NCBI GenBank assembly: GCA_023362775.1
Contig: JALMGJ010000025.1
Location: forward strand, 6,772,001 to 6,836,000
From: Charina bottae
Taxonomy: Eukaryota; Chordata; Lepidosauria; Squamata; Charinaidae
Reading direction: 5' to 3'
Length of the DNA: 64,000 nt
The position numbers and the translations under genes are program-made. The first letter of the stretch is position 1; every line of letters starts with the position of its first letter. Under the pieces are notes generated by a model. That model searched no databases and had not been told where the DNA came from. It worked only from the letters and a program-made list of their open reading frames with translations. This document shows positions 33,301 through 45,639 of the stretch, piece after piece.

Positions 33301-36300
33301 ATGTAATCCCTAATGTAGGCTTTTGTTTGTACTTGGTTGGAATCACTCTTTATCTTTCTCCAGTGGCACTTTAGGTGTCTGTTCATCTCCAGATTCATCT
33401 CCAGAGCTCCTCAGAAAACCAGGGAATTCCCCAGGGTAAGGTATATATATCATACAAGCATTCATACATGTACCAAAAAGAGGAAATCCATCTCCAAGAA
33501 AGAGAACATAAGCAGATGTGGTTTTGCTAAATTCTGTCTAGAGTTGCAAATGAGAAATCATTAATACAATTTACCTAAAAATATAATATATGTCATTGTA
33601 ACTGGGAAGGCCTGTAAGAAGGTGACCAAGGGACTTACTCCATTTGCTGATAAACATTTCCAAGAACCTAGCTAGTCGCACTTCTTCATTTTGAAACTGC
33701 CCTTGCATCAGGCATTTTGCCAATATAGTATCCCTTCAAATAAAATACAACATTTTAAAAAACTCCACAGGGCTCTAAAAATAGGGAAAATCTTTTGGAA
33801 ACCCAGGAGCCATTTTTAAAATACTTGGAGCTGTATTATTATAAATTGTAAAATGCTCATCATCACTTATCATCCATAGATGATATTACTTCTTGCTAGA
33901 AATAATACATATTTCTCTTTAGAGAAATAGAGTGTGAACAACCTCTTTCTGGCTTGGAATTCCACTCAATTTTTTAAAATGGCCTCAAAGGATCGTGATG
34001 TCACTGGAATAAGTGAAGCCAGCCTTTTTGGCTATACTGAGGAGTTATAGTGCAGGGTTTAGATGGGGTAGATTTAGGCTTTTCTTAAAGTCTCTGCTAA
34101 GCTTAAAGTCCAATTTTCTCTATAACCCCAAAACTCCAATCCCAAACATTAAGAAAAGAAGAACTTACCCTGGGAGCCACAAAATAGGTTGTGATGACAA
34201 TGGGTATCCCATATGGTGATTACCCTGCTTTTCATTGAATAATTCTCCAGATGGTTAATTACATTTGTCATCATCTTAAGGCAATATGGGAAAATTAAAG
34301 GACTCTCCCTCAGATTTGCCCCAGAAAGCTAGAGAATTAGGATTCACCTTAGAGATCCTTTCCTGTAAGTGCTTCTATGGAGTGTTTTCTTGTGTTGATG
34401 TATCCCATGACCAGGTTCTTCCTTTGTTTCCCAAGGGAGCCTGGGCAGGGACTCTGACTTTTCCATGGGTGTATGAGCAGCTCCTGTTTGGTGGTTCCAA
34501 GCCAAGGGAGCTCTCCTGTTCAAGGATGGAGGCAAAGGAAAGAATCTCATTAAAGACTATAATAGCAGAAATAGATAAATAGCATGACAAGTCATCTATA
34601 TCCCTTAATCATGAATATTAATGCAATTATGATTCCTCATGCCAATGCTCTTAGCATAGCTCCTCTGGATATTACAGTTTTCTGCTGACACAAATAGAAG
34701 TGAGAAACAAAGTATCTATAGCATTTATTATATTCTGCTTGGAGCCACAAGTTTGAATAAAAAGTCATAACTAGACTGGAGGTCTAATCATTGTTGAACC
34801 CTATGCCACGGCATTTGTTACATATGCTAGGTAAGCCTCTGGGAACAAGGTAGGAGAAGAAGAGAGAGTGAAAAAAACATCTGCAGGAAATGTGTCTGAA
34901 AGAATCACATACTGTAATGAAAGGAAGAATTCAACAAAATGTTGAATATTAAATGTTACATTACCTGACTGGCAGGTGGTAGCACTGTCCATGCCTCTCC
35001 ATCCCCCAAGTGTAGAAATGATGGCCTATACATTCTTGCTGCTTTGGTAAAAGGTGCAACATACATTTGCTGTTTCATTTTTGGGACTATCAAGGAGGGT
35101 GGGGGACTATATACATTCTATCTAAATTAGCCTTTAGATAGCTTGAAGTTCAAGTAAATCATATCCTCAGTTCATTGCCTACTTTAAATAAGTGGCAATG
35201 TGATGGGGGGGGAGGGGAGAAAGGACCTAATTTAATGCACTTGATTCAGGGAAAGAAAGTCAATTAGAACATTAAATACAAATACAATAGCCCGTTAGCT
35301 TTCTGAAGGAAGCTTCTCCTCCTATTAAAGGGCTTTGTTCTGAAGCAGTATGCAGACACACACACACACACTGAACACAGTGCATCTCAGAGCTAAATTT
35401 AATATATACAGGGGTATGATGTTTGCAGTGCATGCATTTCAGCAGGTCCCATTAGTGTGCCTTTCCCCTCCAGTGAAAACAGAATGAACCACAGCCCCTT
35501 CTGGTTTGCATAAAGCAAACAAAATTAGATTTGCTTTGCTGAATTGAAACTCGCTTGGGATTGTGTGCCTCTCTCGGGGACAAATTACTTCAAACAATCC
35601 CTTTGTACCATAACAAAATCAAAAAATTCAGGCCAATCAACATGGCTCAAAAACCCTTAACACAAGAATTAATAATACAACCTAGTCTATTTTTATTGCT
35701 TCTGTGCTACAGATCTTTCTTTTAATGTAATTACGCTTATTTGCTGTCCAAGTGTTAAATAAGCTTGCATATGTTAACCAGTGTGGCATAAAACAACTTT
35801 TCATATTTCTCTGTTGCAGCCTCTAAAGCAAATCTCTCGATCATATAAGCCAAGCATAATATTGAACTGAAATGGGATAGCAGTCCTTTCCAGTACAGAA
35901 AAAAATCCCTCATCTGTTCTTATATTTATATACTGTAATAAAGATTATCCAAAGTACATCCTAGTGAAATAACTGAGGCATATTTCAAAATATGTATGAT
36001 TAGAACTAGATTTAATAAAATTTAGCAATCAAGGTTCCCTGCTTTCTAAAATAATTGCAAAAGGATTTGGAACTCTTAATTTTACTACAAAGGATTTATT
36101 TGAGCATTACCAAGCTTGCTTTGAGCTCACTTCCAAATATAATTTCAAAATATAGACAAAGATAACAACTTCCTTCATTCTGTTCATTCTCACCCATGAC
36201 TGTGATCAGCACATGAGTAGTTCAGAAGATTTCAGATCCTTTACTACTTTTTGCATTACACTGTTTGATTTCCAAATCCACTGTGCAAGATTGTGAAGCG

Positions 36301-36454
36301 GAATTTATATCTGCCGTGTCCATCACAAACACCTAGCCTGCTTTAGCCACAGGGAAGATATTTTTTATAGCCTTAGTAAGATGTTATATTATTGTTTCTG
36401 TCAGTGTTATCTCAAAGGAACTTTTTTGGGGAGGGGGGTACAATTTTAAAACAG
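33301..36454. other. Long non-repetitive AT-rich stretch
   Basis: No gene or transposon was recognised in about 3.1 kb, apart from a short (CA)n at 35347-35364. The part at 35450-35640 is evenly composed with several TTTGCATAA and CAAATTA words and could be conserved non-coding DNA. The frames at 34286-34582 and antisense are unassigned. Confidence 0.4.
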
Positions 36455-36850
36455 GTGTTACGCCCCATGATTTTCAATAGACTTTAGTTGGTCTGTGTGC
36501 TATGATGATGCCATGTGATTGTAATAGTCTGTTGGAAGTTTCTGAGATGTTTTTGATGTACGGCAGTGTTATCCTTTTTATAACTTGTGTTGGTTGTGCT
36601 GTAGTGGGTTGAGTGGTCAGGCATTTTTTGATAAAGTTGCATGGGTATCCATTTTGTTGGAAGATGTTGTATAGGCTGTCTGTTTCCTTTTTCTGGTGTT
36701 CTGGGTTGCTGCAGTGCATTTCTACTCATCTGAATAATATTCTTACACAGCTCCTTTTGTGGGAGGTTGGGTTGTTACTTTGGTAATGGAGCACTTGGTT
36801 AGTGTGGGTTGTTTTTCGATAGACTTGCATCTCTCATCAGATGGACACAG
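36455..36850 (-). mobile_element. Penelope-like element fragment, second family
   Basis: On the minus strand the frame holds FQQNGYPCNFIKKCL and RITLPYIKNISETSNRLL, then AHRPTKVY. This is the connector between RT and endonuclease of Penelope-like elements (usual form: ITLPYIKGxSE, HxPTxKL). It differs clearly from the element at 43-45 kb, so a second family is present. No TSD was found. Stops break the frame upstream. Confidence 0.8.
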
Positions 36851-37789
36851 TTACCTTCCATGTTAGCACCTCCTCTTTTGAAAGAAACTAGTCCTTGATT
36901 CTTTCTTCAGAGTTGCTACATTACTGAGATGGTGTAGGAAGTGGCCATGCTACAGGAATGCAGGAATGCTACTCAGGCAACAGACACAACAAACTTAGGA
37001 AAATAAATCTTCTGCAAATTTCAGGGCTTGAAGGTCCTGCACATCTGAAAGGCACTTGATTGGAGAAGAGAAAGGTAGATCATCACCACCATCATATGCC
37101 GATTTTTGTTCCATTCCATAAGCTGCCATGTGATATGAAGCACAGCAGCTTGAATGATATACACGGAAAACCAGATGTGAGTAAGTATGTATCCATTAAG
37201 ATTCTGCTTTCATTGTGTCCTCATTTGTGCGTGTAGTGCACACAAGCACTCATACTTAAATGCAGAGGACAAACTGGCTCTAATTTGCTGTGAATGGGAG
37301 TTAAAAGCATTTACAAATTTTTACTAATTTACTGTTCAAACACCAATCAGCTGTTAAAGGATTCAGAAGACTTCAAAACGGTAGCCAGCTTTTCTTTTTT
37401 CTTTTAAAAAAAAGCAGCTTGGAGAGCCCAAAGCTTTTGCATACATTCATATAGACTTAAATTTGTGTTAAACCAAATTAGATCTCAGGAAATCACAATC
37501 ATTCATGATTCATTGAGTCATTCATATCTGAAAGTTGTTTCTAGCTTCAGTATATATTCTTGGGTTGAGACAGTTCCACCTACAAAATATACAAATATTA
37601 TCTATGGGCAATTACCCACTTCTACCCTCTTTCCAAGCCTGCACTATTAGCAGCATAAATTATTCATAATATATAATGTCAGATGCGAGTGGTGTATGCT
37701 CTGTCACAAATGTAGCCTTTTATAATTATTTTTTATTATTAAGGGCAAAATGACCCTTATAGATCAGTAAGAGAGTTGTTATTTTTAGT
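36851..37789. other. Nothing recognised
   Basis: Intergenic DNA. Confidence 0.5.
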
Positions 37790-37794
37790 ATAAA

Positions 37795-38127
37795 AGGTAA
37801 AGGTTACCCCCGCACATTTGTTCAGTTGTGTCCGACTCTAGGGGCCGGTGCTCATCTCCGTTTGTTAGCCGAAGAGCCAGCGTTGTCCGAAGACGCTTCC
37901 ACGGTCATGTGGCCGGCATGACGAACGCGGAACACTGTTACCTACCCACCGAAGTGGTACCTATTCATCTACTTGCATTTGCATGCTTTCGAATTGCTAG
38001 GTTGGCAAGAGCTGGGGCTAGTGGGGGAGCTCACTCCATCACGCGGGGCTAGGGATTCAAACCTCCGAATTTGCGATCTTCCGATTGACAAGCCTGGAGT
38101 CTTACCCACTGAGCCACCACGCCCTTT
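37795..38127 (-). mobile_element. Sauria-type SINE
   Basis: A full-length minus-strand copy: the head GGGCGTGGTGGCTCAGTGGG is at the right edge and the TACCTTTTA tail at the left. The TSD is not resolvable because the right flank is AT low-complexity. Confidence 0.92.
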
Positions 38128-38225
38128 AAAATTTATTTTTAAAACTTTTTTTTAAACTTTTTTAAAAAAACTTTTTAAAAAGTATTAGTTTTTTAAATTT
38201 TTTTTAAACTTATTTTTAGTATGCC
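38128..38225. repeat. A/T low-complexity palindromic patch
   Basis: Alternating long A and T runs (TTTTTAAAAAAAC, CTTTTTAAAAAGT) with self-complementarity. Confidence 0.85.
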
Positions 38226-38688
38226 CCACCTTTATTACTTTGGCTTTTCAGCTGGCTTTTAGAGGAAGGGGTGTAGATAGGAGAAGTTTTAGAGGAACAT
38301 GGACTTTATGAGTTCCAGGATGAATAGAGCTCATAGAGTATCCTCTGGGCAAATGCAACATTGGAATATAAGGGTCCACCAGTTTTGCACTTCTTTGAGT
38401 ATGGTAACCCAGTTCTCAGACATCAAAATGCTTCTACAAAATACATTTAGAAAATCATATTCTGGGAAATATGTAGTTTTTTTTACAAATAAATACTGTA
38501 TATTAAATACATTTCAAATACTTGTTTGGTACATGTATTCATTAAATTCACATTTACCAAAGAATGCATTTAAAATTAGCATGTTATGGATTTATAGATG
38601 AACACAGGGAAAAGCACCATGGAGTGGAAATAGCCTGATTGACCAATCCTGAGTAGATTAGGAATTGTTTCTGCAGGCCTTCATTTTT

Positions 38689-38771
38689 TGTTGTTTATTC
38701 ATTCAGTCGCTTCCGACTCTTCATGACTTCATGGACCAGCCCACGCCAGAGCTTCCTGTCGGCCGTCGTCA
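38689..38771 (-). mobile_element. Bov-B 3' end, lineage 1, 83-bp fragment
   Basis: It matches the last bases of the Bov-B at 2.3 and 17 kb (GTTGTTTATTCATTCAGTCG on plus). Flanks CCTTCAT and CCTTTCAT suggest a weak TSD. Confidence 0.88.
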
Positions 38772-41574
38772 CCTTTCATACTGAAGTCAAAAAGGAAATA
38801 AATGCAGATAATCCACAAAGAAGAATTGCATTTCCCAAATTCTATTTTAGGGGTAAATGATTTATTGGGAATAGCAATTAGCGATGGATTGCAATGTCAT
38901 TATTTTAAAGCTATCTCAATTTCCCCCCACAAATTTTGAATGGGCTTTAGTCAGTGTTGGCTTATCAGGCCATTCACTTGGACAGGATCACACTTACCAT
39001 GTCATGGAGCCAGAGATGTAAGTACCTTCCTAGAACGAACTTTAGTCCTCAGGAAGCTGTGGTACAGATATGACAGCATACAGCCAATATGTAACCATGC
39101 AATATGTAAGAATTGCAATTTCAGTATTCATGTCTGGACAACTAAGTGCTGTGACATTCTCTGCTGCTTCTGCCATCTCCCGAGAAATAAAGGGGACAGC
39201 GAAAGAGCAAGTAACTCACAATCATTTAATTCTGATTATTGGTGATGGTGTCCATCAAATTGTCTTACTGGCCACTGCTGGTGGCCAGCCAGACTGAAAC
39301 GTCACCCAGTATTCTCAAGAAGATTAAATGGTGTACTCTTCAGTGACTAGAGGGCTTTCAATGATCCCATTTTCAAGTTCTTATGGGCAAAGTAACCCAT
39401 CCTTGCTTGAACTAAAATAGAGGTGAGCAAACAGTGACTCCTGAAACACCTTATGATGCCAGAAACTGCACTGACTTGCCAACTCAGTCTTCAGCTGCAC
39501 CAAATTATGTTAAAAGTGAGTCACCTGGTCACTCTGAAAGGTTGCCTTCCTTTTTGTGTGGAATGTTGAAGTATTATGGAGATATTAAAAACTTAGAGAA
39601 CCATAAACCATGCTTTTTATTATTTATAAGATATGGGATATCATAACATTGTGAAAAGTGTAAGTGTGCCAAATATTACAGGTAGTGTGATCAGATTTAG
39701 AAGAGTAAAACCCAGAACACATTAATTTGTATACATTTACATAGCTATTAATGTTAATCCAAGTACTTGCACAGGCACAATGAGGAGGAAATTGGAAATT
39801 GTTCCAATGCTGTGATTGCATGAACCTCCTCTTATTCTCAAGACCTGACCCATACTGCTGTTACCACTGGTTAGCAGTGATAAACTGAGACATAATCTTG
39901 GTTTTAGATGATTGCCCAGTGCCCTGGACATATCTCCCCAAACTAAGATTGTCCTGGCAAAAGCAGGATGTCTGGTCACCCTAGTTATGGGAAGAGGAGA
40001 TGAGTGTCAGTGGACTCATCAAAGAATTTCCCCTTTTGTCAGCACTCCCTATTGATCATAATGTGCTGTTTCAACCTCACAGGTCATTTGACAAGCTTTT
40101 GTAGGAATTGGAGAAGGAAATGGGTTATTTCTCACAGTTACCCCTCAGCTTGGGAGGGGGGAAACTAGAGAGATCTGAAATTTCTCAGAAAATATTTATT
40201 CTGAAAAAGAAATAGAAAAATTGTTATTTTTCTTCAAGGGAGTAGAGTATTTTCCTTTCCTTTTCTTCTGGCAGCCACCATCTCTCCCCCCACCACAAAA
40301 AAATCCCAAATGCAAGGGCATTGTGGGAATTTGTTATGAATCCAAAATGGTCAGGTTGTCAATACAATTGCTATTACTGTTACCACCTGGATTGCCAGAA
40401 AAATAATAATAATAATAACAACAGTGATAATATCAAAGTTGTCATCTTGTTGTTATGATTATTTACAATTCCTTGGAAATGTGGTTTCTCATTTCTATGC
40501 AAAGAAGTAGAGGAAGCAGAAGCTACCACCATGTGTTATCTACAGCAATCCTACAGTTTATATTTATGATCTATACAACATTGCAGACAAGTGATTAAAT
40601 GCCCTTTTGAACATACCCAGTGAAATACCTCTTGTATAGCCCAAGGACATGTGATGAATGTTTTACCTCTCCTGCCAGTCTATTGGAAATAATGAACCTT
40701 CTTTTAAAATCAGGCCTCTGGCTCTGCTTGAAGGGATGGCACACAAGAGTTAAATTTTAAAAATGAACAGAAAAACATGGCTGTGAATTTTATCTGCATT
40801 TGGACAGCTTTTTCTTTTCTTTTCTTTTCTTTTCAGAAAAAGGAACCTTTTTACAAAAGCAAAGGCAATTGGAAGTCCTTGGAAAAGAGAGATATTTTTC
40901 AGCATCAAGACATAATGCCCAACATGCTATCTTCAGCATCTTCAAAGGTATGAGAATATAAGCAAATAAATTAAACCACTGGCTAAACATTCAACAAGAT
41001 GCTGATGTAGCTATATAGCTTAGTGAGTCACAGAGATGATGCAAATAAACCTCTCAAATGCTTACATACCCATCAAACATAAGTGTAATTAAGGGAAGGT
41101 AACAGAAAATAAATACCACTAGAATCAGTAACTGCCTGGTACCTGAACTATCAGTCTTGTATGATATTTAAGTCCTGGCAGATCTTTGTAGCTAATCGGA
41201 GATTTTTAGAAGTTGCAAAATTATTTACATAGACATAAAATGTATGTGCAAATGATAAGACAGAATTGTTGCACCTTTATTATGCCTTAGGGCCTTAGGA
41301 TGATAATAGCAGTATTCACATGCTTTCCTAGTTATTGAATGAACTGTGCAATGAAAAGAAAGCCACTTCTATGTGGAATCTTTGTTCAGATTTGCTTTCA
41401 ATTTCCTCAAGATCGTAAAGTGGAGAGATAAAAGATATGTTCCAAATCTTCCCCCAAAGTACGAGGAGGCAACATGACCCCAGATTGGTCATGCCACAAG
41501 CTGGGGCTAAGAAATCCACTGACAGCCACTTTTCCTCCTAGCAAGCCGGACCAGAGCAGGTACTGTACCTGGGA
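38772..41574. other. Intergenic with a small (TTTTC)n
   Basis: No genes were recognised. A TTTTC repeat occupies about 40806-40834 and an AAT repeat about 40400-40420. The frames at 38940-39297 have no known family features. Confidence 0.45.
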
Positions 41575-41925
41575 GATCGGAAATATTGTTGGGCTGGTGG
41601 ATATATGTGGAATGTTAAGAACATGTCATAGATGTTTTCCACAAGGGTGGAAGCTCATCAGAGGAAGATCCAACCTGGAAATAAGGAGGAATTTCCTGAC
41701 AGTGAGAACTATTAAGCAGTGATATAGCTTGCCTCTTGGAGCTGTGGGTACTCCATCGCTGGAGGTTTTCAAGAAAAGATTAGACAACCATTTGTCTGAG
41801 ATGGTATGAGGATTCCTGCCTTGGGCAGGAGGTTGGACTAGAAGACCTCCAAGGTCCCTTCCAACCCTGTGATTCTATGGTTCTATGGTTCTATGATTGA
41901 TTCTATGATTCTATGATCTCACAAA
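41575..41925 (+). mobile_element. CR1-like LINE 3' end
   Basis: The sequence holds the CR1 C-terminal and 3' UTR blocks AAATAAGGAGGAATTTCCTGA, GGAGGTTTTCAAGAAAAGATT and GGTTGGACTAGAAGACCTCC. It closes with the octamer-like ATTCTATG tail repeated about six times, which is the CR1 hallmark. It is 5'-truncated. Confidence 0.92.
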
Positions 41926-43149
41926 ATGGCTACTAGTGGGAGAGCCTTTTTCTACTTATAAAATTGGCCAGGCTGGGCATGAGTAATTACTGGTATATTT
42001 TCCTGAGTAGGTGGGCATCATGGGTTTCTGCAGCAAGCTGAGATTTTGTCGAACTGATAAGATGTGCATTGCAACATCACAATGCAAACTGTGCCCCTTA
42101 CACACTTACGTGACAAGTCACATCATAAGTGTAAAAAAGGTGGAGTTTACTGTGATGTCACAGCACACATTTGTTAACTTGTCCCCCTTCCCCACTGCCC
42201 CCTGCAGAGGTAGATACACTTCTGAATTCTATGAGGTCTACAGACATTCTAGGAAATGAAGATAGTGCTGGAGGTTGGTACTATACTTTGTTGCAAGCTA
42301 AGCTTCCTGCTATTTTTGTAATTAAAATAATACTTTTTTAAAAAAATTGGTCAGGTGAAGCAAAGACCCAAGGGAGATTTCAGGTTGCCTGCCCTTGAAA
42401 TATTAGGAAACATTTTTTTGTATATAGAATTTTTTTTAAAAAAAAATTCCCACAAAAGTCATTCCCTTATCATTTTCTCTTCAACTTGTAAAAAGCTAGG
42501 AGAGGCCATTTTGTGGAATATTGTACTATAATTCCAGTGCCCTACCCAAAGATAACCAAATGAACATAGCATAGATATTTGTGGAATAATTTAATGTTGC
42601 TTCTAGCATACACCATAGGGAAGAATTTCAGATCTTGTGCAATTATAACTCATACTAGCAATGGATATTACAATTATGTACTGCATGATTTTCTTAAGGA
42701 ATCAAACTTTATGAATATTCTAATTTAACTAGACTGATTTCTAATCTCCCATATTTTATTACTTGGTGGGGTTTAAGTTCAAGCACATCAAATGTGAAAA
42801 TCTAAAAACCCAATACTGTAAGATTTAGTAAGTTCATGACGGAAATGGAAATTCAGTGGATATAACTTAATTTGTTCTGTGAATCATCTTAATGTGAATG
42901 CCAAAATGGATTTAATTTTTATTGTTGCCAAAGATAGAAGTGTGCTGGATTTAAGTAATTAAAATGTACATTCTGCAGGGAGTGGAGTAAAGGAACTGGT
43001 ACTTAAGGATGCAGGCAGTTATCTATAAGGTATGACTGCCAAATTACATATCCAAGTCTCTCTAATAGAGATTTAAACCAAAGGAGGGCAAGCCTACACC
43101 TGATCAGATATGTCAAGTGGTCAATATCAATAATCAAAATCAATATATG
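41926..43149. other. Intergenic; possible old MITE at 42050-42170
   Basis: The segment at 42050-42170 has GATGTCAC/GTGACAAGTCACATCA-like inverted words and resembles 26110-26230. Otherwise nothing was recognised. Confidence 0.4.
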
Positions 43150-43198
43150 TTTCCCACCACTCTGTCTATGAAGGTTCTCAGTCATCCAGGTGGAATTG

Positions 43199-44102
43199 TC
43201 TGTAGCTTGAATCATGTCAACTGGATTTCTATTTTCTCAGTGGAAACGTTTCGCTCCTTATCCAAGGAGCTTCTTCAGTCTGAGCAAAGTTGGTAAGGGA
43301 ATCCTAAATATGTTTCTAGGTAGCTGTGTGACCTTACACCTGGGGGCATGGTTGTATTGAGATGTTATTTTAAGTCCTTTTATTATCTAAAGGAGGATCG
43401 TTAAGATCACCATGCTGCTGTTGAGCTTGTGAAATGGTCTTAATCTTCCTAGGCACAGAAGACAGAGCCGGGAGAAAGATGGGAGAAAGATTGTCCCTGA
43501 GGCCCCCACCTCTATTCAAGGAAGGATTTTCCAAGTTGGCATAAATGGATTCCTTGACCCCTCTCTCAAACCACCTATCTTCTCTGTCTAAAATGTGAAC
43601 ATTAATGTCCTCAAATGAGTGTCCTTTTTCCTTTAAATGAAGATAAACTGCTGACTCTGGTCCTGTGGTGTTACTTCTCCTGTGTTGGGCCATCCTCCTG
43701 TACAAAGGTTGTTTGGTTTCTCCAATGTAGAGTTCAGAGCACTCCTCACTGCACTGGATTGCATACACTACATTGCTTTCCTTGTGTTTTGGAGTTTGAT
43801 CTTTGGGGTGTACAAGCCTCTGTCTCAGTGTGTTGGTGGGTTTGAAATATACAGGTATGTGGTGTTTGCCAAATATCTGTTTTATCTTTTCAGACACGCC
43901 AGCCATGTAAGGAATGACCAGGTTCTTCCGTTTACTCTGAGTCTCTGAGTCTCAGCCCTATCTGTCGCTGTTTTAGGTCTGGTAGATTTAGATTTGGTGA
44001 AGGCCCAATTTGGATATCCACAGGCCTTCAGAGCTGTTCTCAGGTGCTGATTTTCATTCTTTTTGGAATCCATGGAGGTGGGGATGGTTTCTGCTCTGTG
44101 TG
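43199..44102 (-). pseudogene. PLE GIY-YIG endonuclease, inverted left-arm copy
   Basis: The minus-strand frame 43370-43906 encodes the same C-terminus as the right arm, from MAGVSEKIKQIFGKHHIPV to QHGDLNDPPLDNKRT. The upstream part (43882-44130) is shifted by the 8-base duplication, which turns the KRKNLVIPYMAG junction into RLRVNGRTW. No RT is attached on this strand, so it is not a complete protein. Confidence 0.92.
43248..43278 (-). ncRNA. Hammerhead-like motif, left arm
   Basis: On the minus strand: CTGAAGA, a perfect 7-bp stem with a GGAT loop (GCTCCTT/AAGGAGC), then GAAAC. CUGANGA and GAAA are the conserved hammerhead ribozyme core, and Penelope-like elements are known to carry such motifs. 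Stem III and the cleavage site were not established. Confidence 0.65.
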
Positions 44103-44368
44103 ACCTTCTGGACCTGTGTCTTAACACCACTTATTTCACATACAGAGGTGACTTTTACAGACAAAAACACGGCTGTGCCATGGCTTCTCCTGTGTCACCC
44201 ATTGTGGCCAATTTATACATGGAAGAAGTGGAGAAGAAAGCACTCAACACTTTCCAGGGAACGGTGCCCACCCACTGGTTTAGGTATGTGGATGACACCT
44301 GGGTCAAAATCAAGGCCCAGGAAGTACAGGCCTTCACGGACCATATAAACACTATAGATGCATTATAA
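44103..44368 (+). pseudogene. PLE reverse transcriptase fragment
   Basis: The frame carries LLDLCLNTTYFTYRGDFY, then the GCAMASPVSPIVANLYMEE block (usual PLE form AMGSPVSP). The palm motif FRYVDDTWVKI follows with the catalytic YVDD intact. The N-terminal RT domains are missing because the copy begins here. A frameshift near 44366 separates it from the next frame, which continues the same protein. Confidence 0.9.
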
Positions 44369-45278
44369 CATTAGGTTCACCAGAGAAGACACCAAGGACA
44401 ACAGACTGGCATTCCTAGACTGTGAAGTCCTCATTGGGACCGGTGGCAAGCTAGAAATAGGGATCTACAGGAAACCCACACACACAGATCAATATCTGAT
44501 GTTTGACTCCCACCATCCACTGCAGCACAAACTAGGAGTCATCAGGACATTGCCACACAGAGCAGAAACCATCCCCACCTCCATGGATTCCAAAAAGAAT
44601 GAAAATCAGCACCTGAGAACAGCTCTGAAGGCCTGTGGATATCCAAATTGGGCCTTCACCAAATCTAAATCTACCAGACCTAAAACAGCGACAGACAGGG
44701 CTGAGACTCAGAGTAAACGGAAGAACCTGGTCATTCCTTACATGGCTGGCGTGTCTGAAAAGATAAAACAGATATTTGGCAAACACCACATACCTGTATA
44801 TTTCAAACCCACCAACACACTGAGACAGAGGCTTGTACACCCCAAAGATCAAACTCCAAAACACAAGGAAAGCAATGTAGTGTATGCAATCCAGTGCAGT
44901 GAGGAGTGCTCTGAACTCTACATTGGAGAAACCAAACAACCTTTGTACAGGAGGATGGCCCAACACAGGAGAAGTAACACCACAGGACCAGAGTCAGCAG
45001 TTTATCTTCATTTAAAGGAAAAAGGACACTCATTTGAGGACATTAATGTTCACATTTTAGACAGAGAAGATAGGTGGTTTGAGAGAGGGGTCAAGGAATC
45101 CATTTATGCCAACTTGGAAAATCCTTCCTTGAATAGAGGTGGGGGCCTCAGGGACAATCTTTCTCCCATCTTTCTCCCGGCTCTGTCTTCTGTGCCTAGG
45201 AAGATTAAGACCATTTCACAAGCTCAACAGCAGCATGGTGATCTTAACGATCCTCCTTTAGATAATAAAAGGACTTAA
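44358..45278 (+). pseudogene. PLE RT C-terminus plus GIY-YIG endonuclease
   Basis: An open frame of 306 residues continues the RT (NIRFTREDTKDNRLAFLDCE, then IYRKPTHTDQYL). The connector follows (KIKQIFGKHHIPVYFKPTNTL), then the endonuclease: NVVYAIQCSEECSELYIGET (the Y...YIG core), the KQPLYRRMAQHRR helix, HSFEDINVHILDRE, and WFERGVKESIYANLENPSLNRGGG with the catalytic Glu. The endonuclease looks intact. The first methionine at 44358 is not native, because the RT start is deleted. Confidence 0.93.
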
Positions 45279-45369
45279 AATAACATCTCAATACAACCAT
45301 GCCCCCAGGTGTAAGGTCACACAGCTACCTAGAAACATATTTAGGATTCCCTTACCAACTTTGCTCAGA

Positions 45370-45400
45370 CTGAAGAAGCTCCTTGGATAAGGAGCGAAAC
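45370..45400 (+). ncRNA. Hammerhead-like motif, right arm
   Basis: Same motif as the left arm in the opposite orientation: CTGAAGA at 45370-45376, stem GCTCCTT/AAGGAGC closing a GGAT loop, and GAAAC at 45396-45400. It lies about 50 bases from the element's 3' end. Confidence 0.65.
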
Positions 45401-45512
45401 GTTTCCACTGAGAAAATAGAAATCCAGTTGACATGATTCAAGCTACAGACTTTCCCACCACTCGTTTTATATCAGATATATCCATGTGTTCAGATGTCAC
45501 TGCCTACTACAG

Positions 45513-45639
45513 CAGCCTTCCCAACCATCTAGATTGGCTGGGACTGCAACTTCTAGATTGTCTAGACAACTACAACCGTTGGATGGCTAGGAATTCTGGA
45601 GTCCCAACACAGCCAGAGACACCAGACAGAGGAAGGCTG
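45513..45639. mobile_element. hAT-like MITE, family D
   Basis: The ends CAGCCTTCCCAACC and GGAAGGCTG are inverted (CAGCCTTCC), and the interior reads GGCTGGGACTGCAACTTCTA. A clear 8-bp TSD was not found. The copy is divergent. Confidence 0.55.

Larger units (their letters stand above)
43163..45450. mobile_element. Fold-back Penelope-like element (inverted duplication)
   Basis: A single 13-bp TSD, TTTCCCACCACTC, at 43150-43162 and 45451-45463 bounds the whole 2,288-bp structure, so it arrived as one unit. The left arm (43163-44102) is a minus-strand copy of the element's 3' half. The right arm (44554-45450) is a plus-strand copy of the same region. Between them lies about 450 bases of plus-strand RT. 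The arms are nearly identical. The left arm carries an extra 8-base duplication around 43935 and about 36 more bases at its outer end. Penelope-like elements are known for inverted partial copies, but here the two arms share one insertion event. Confidence 0.93.

Noticed and set aside
43150..45463. Twin-priming (5' inversion) as the origin of the fold-back
   Set aside because: Twin priming gives non-overlapping inverted segments. Here both arms carry the same 3' sequence.
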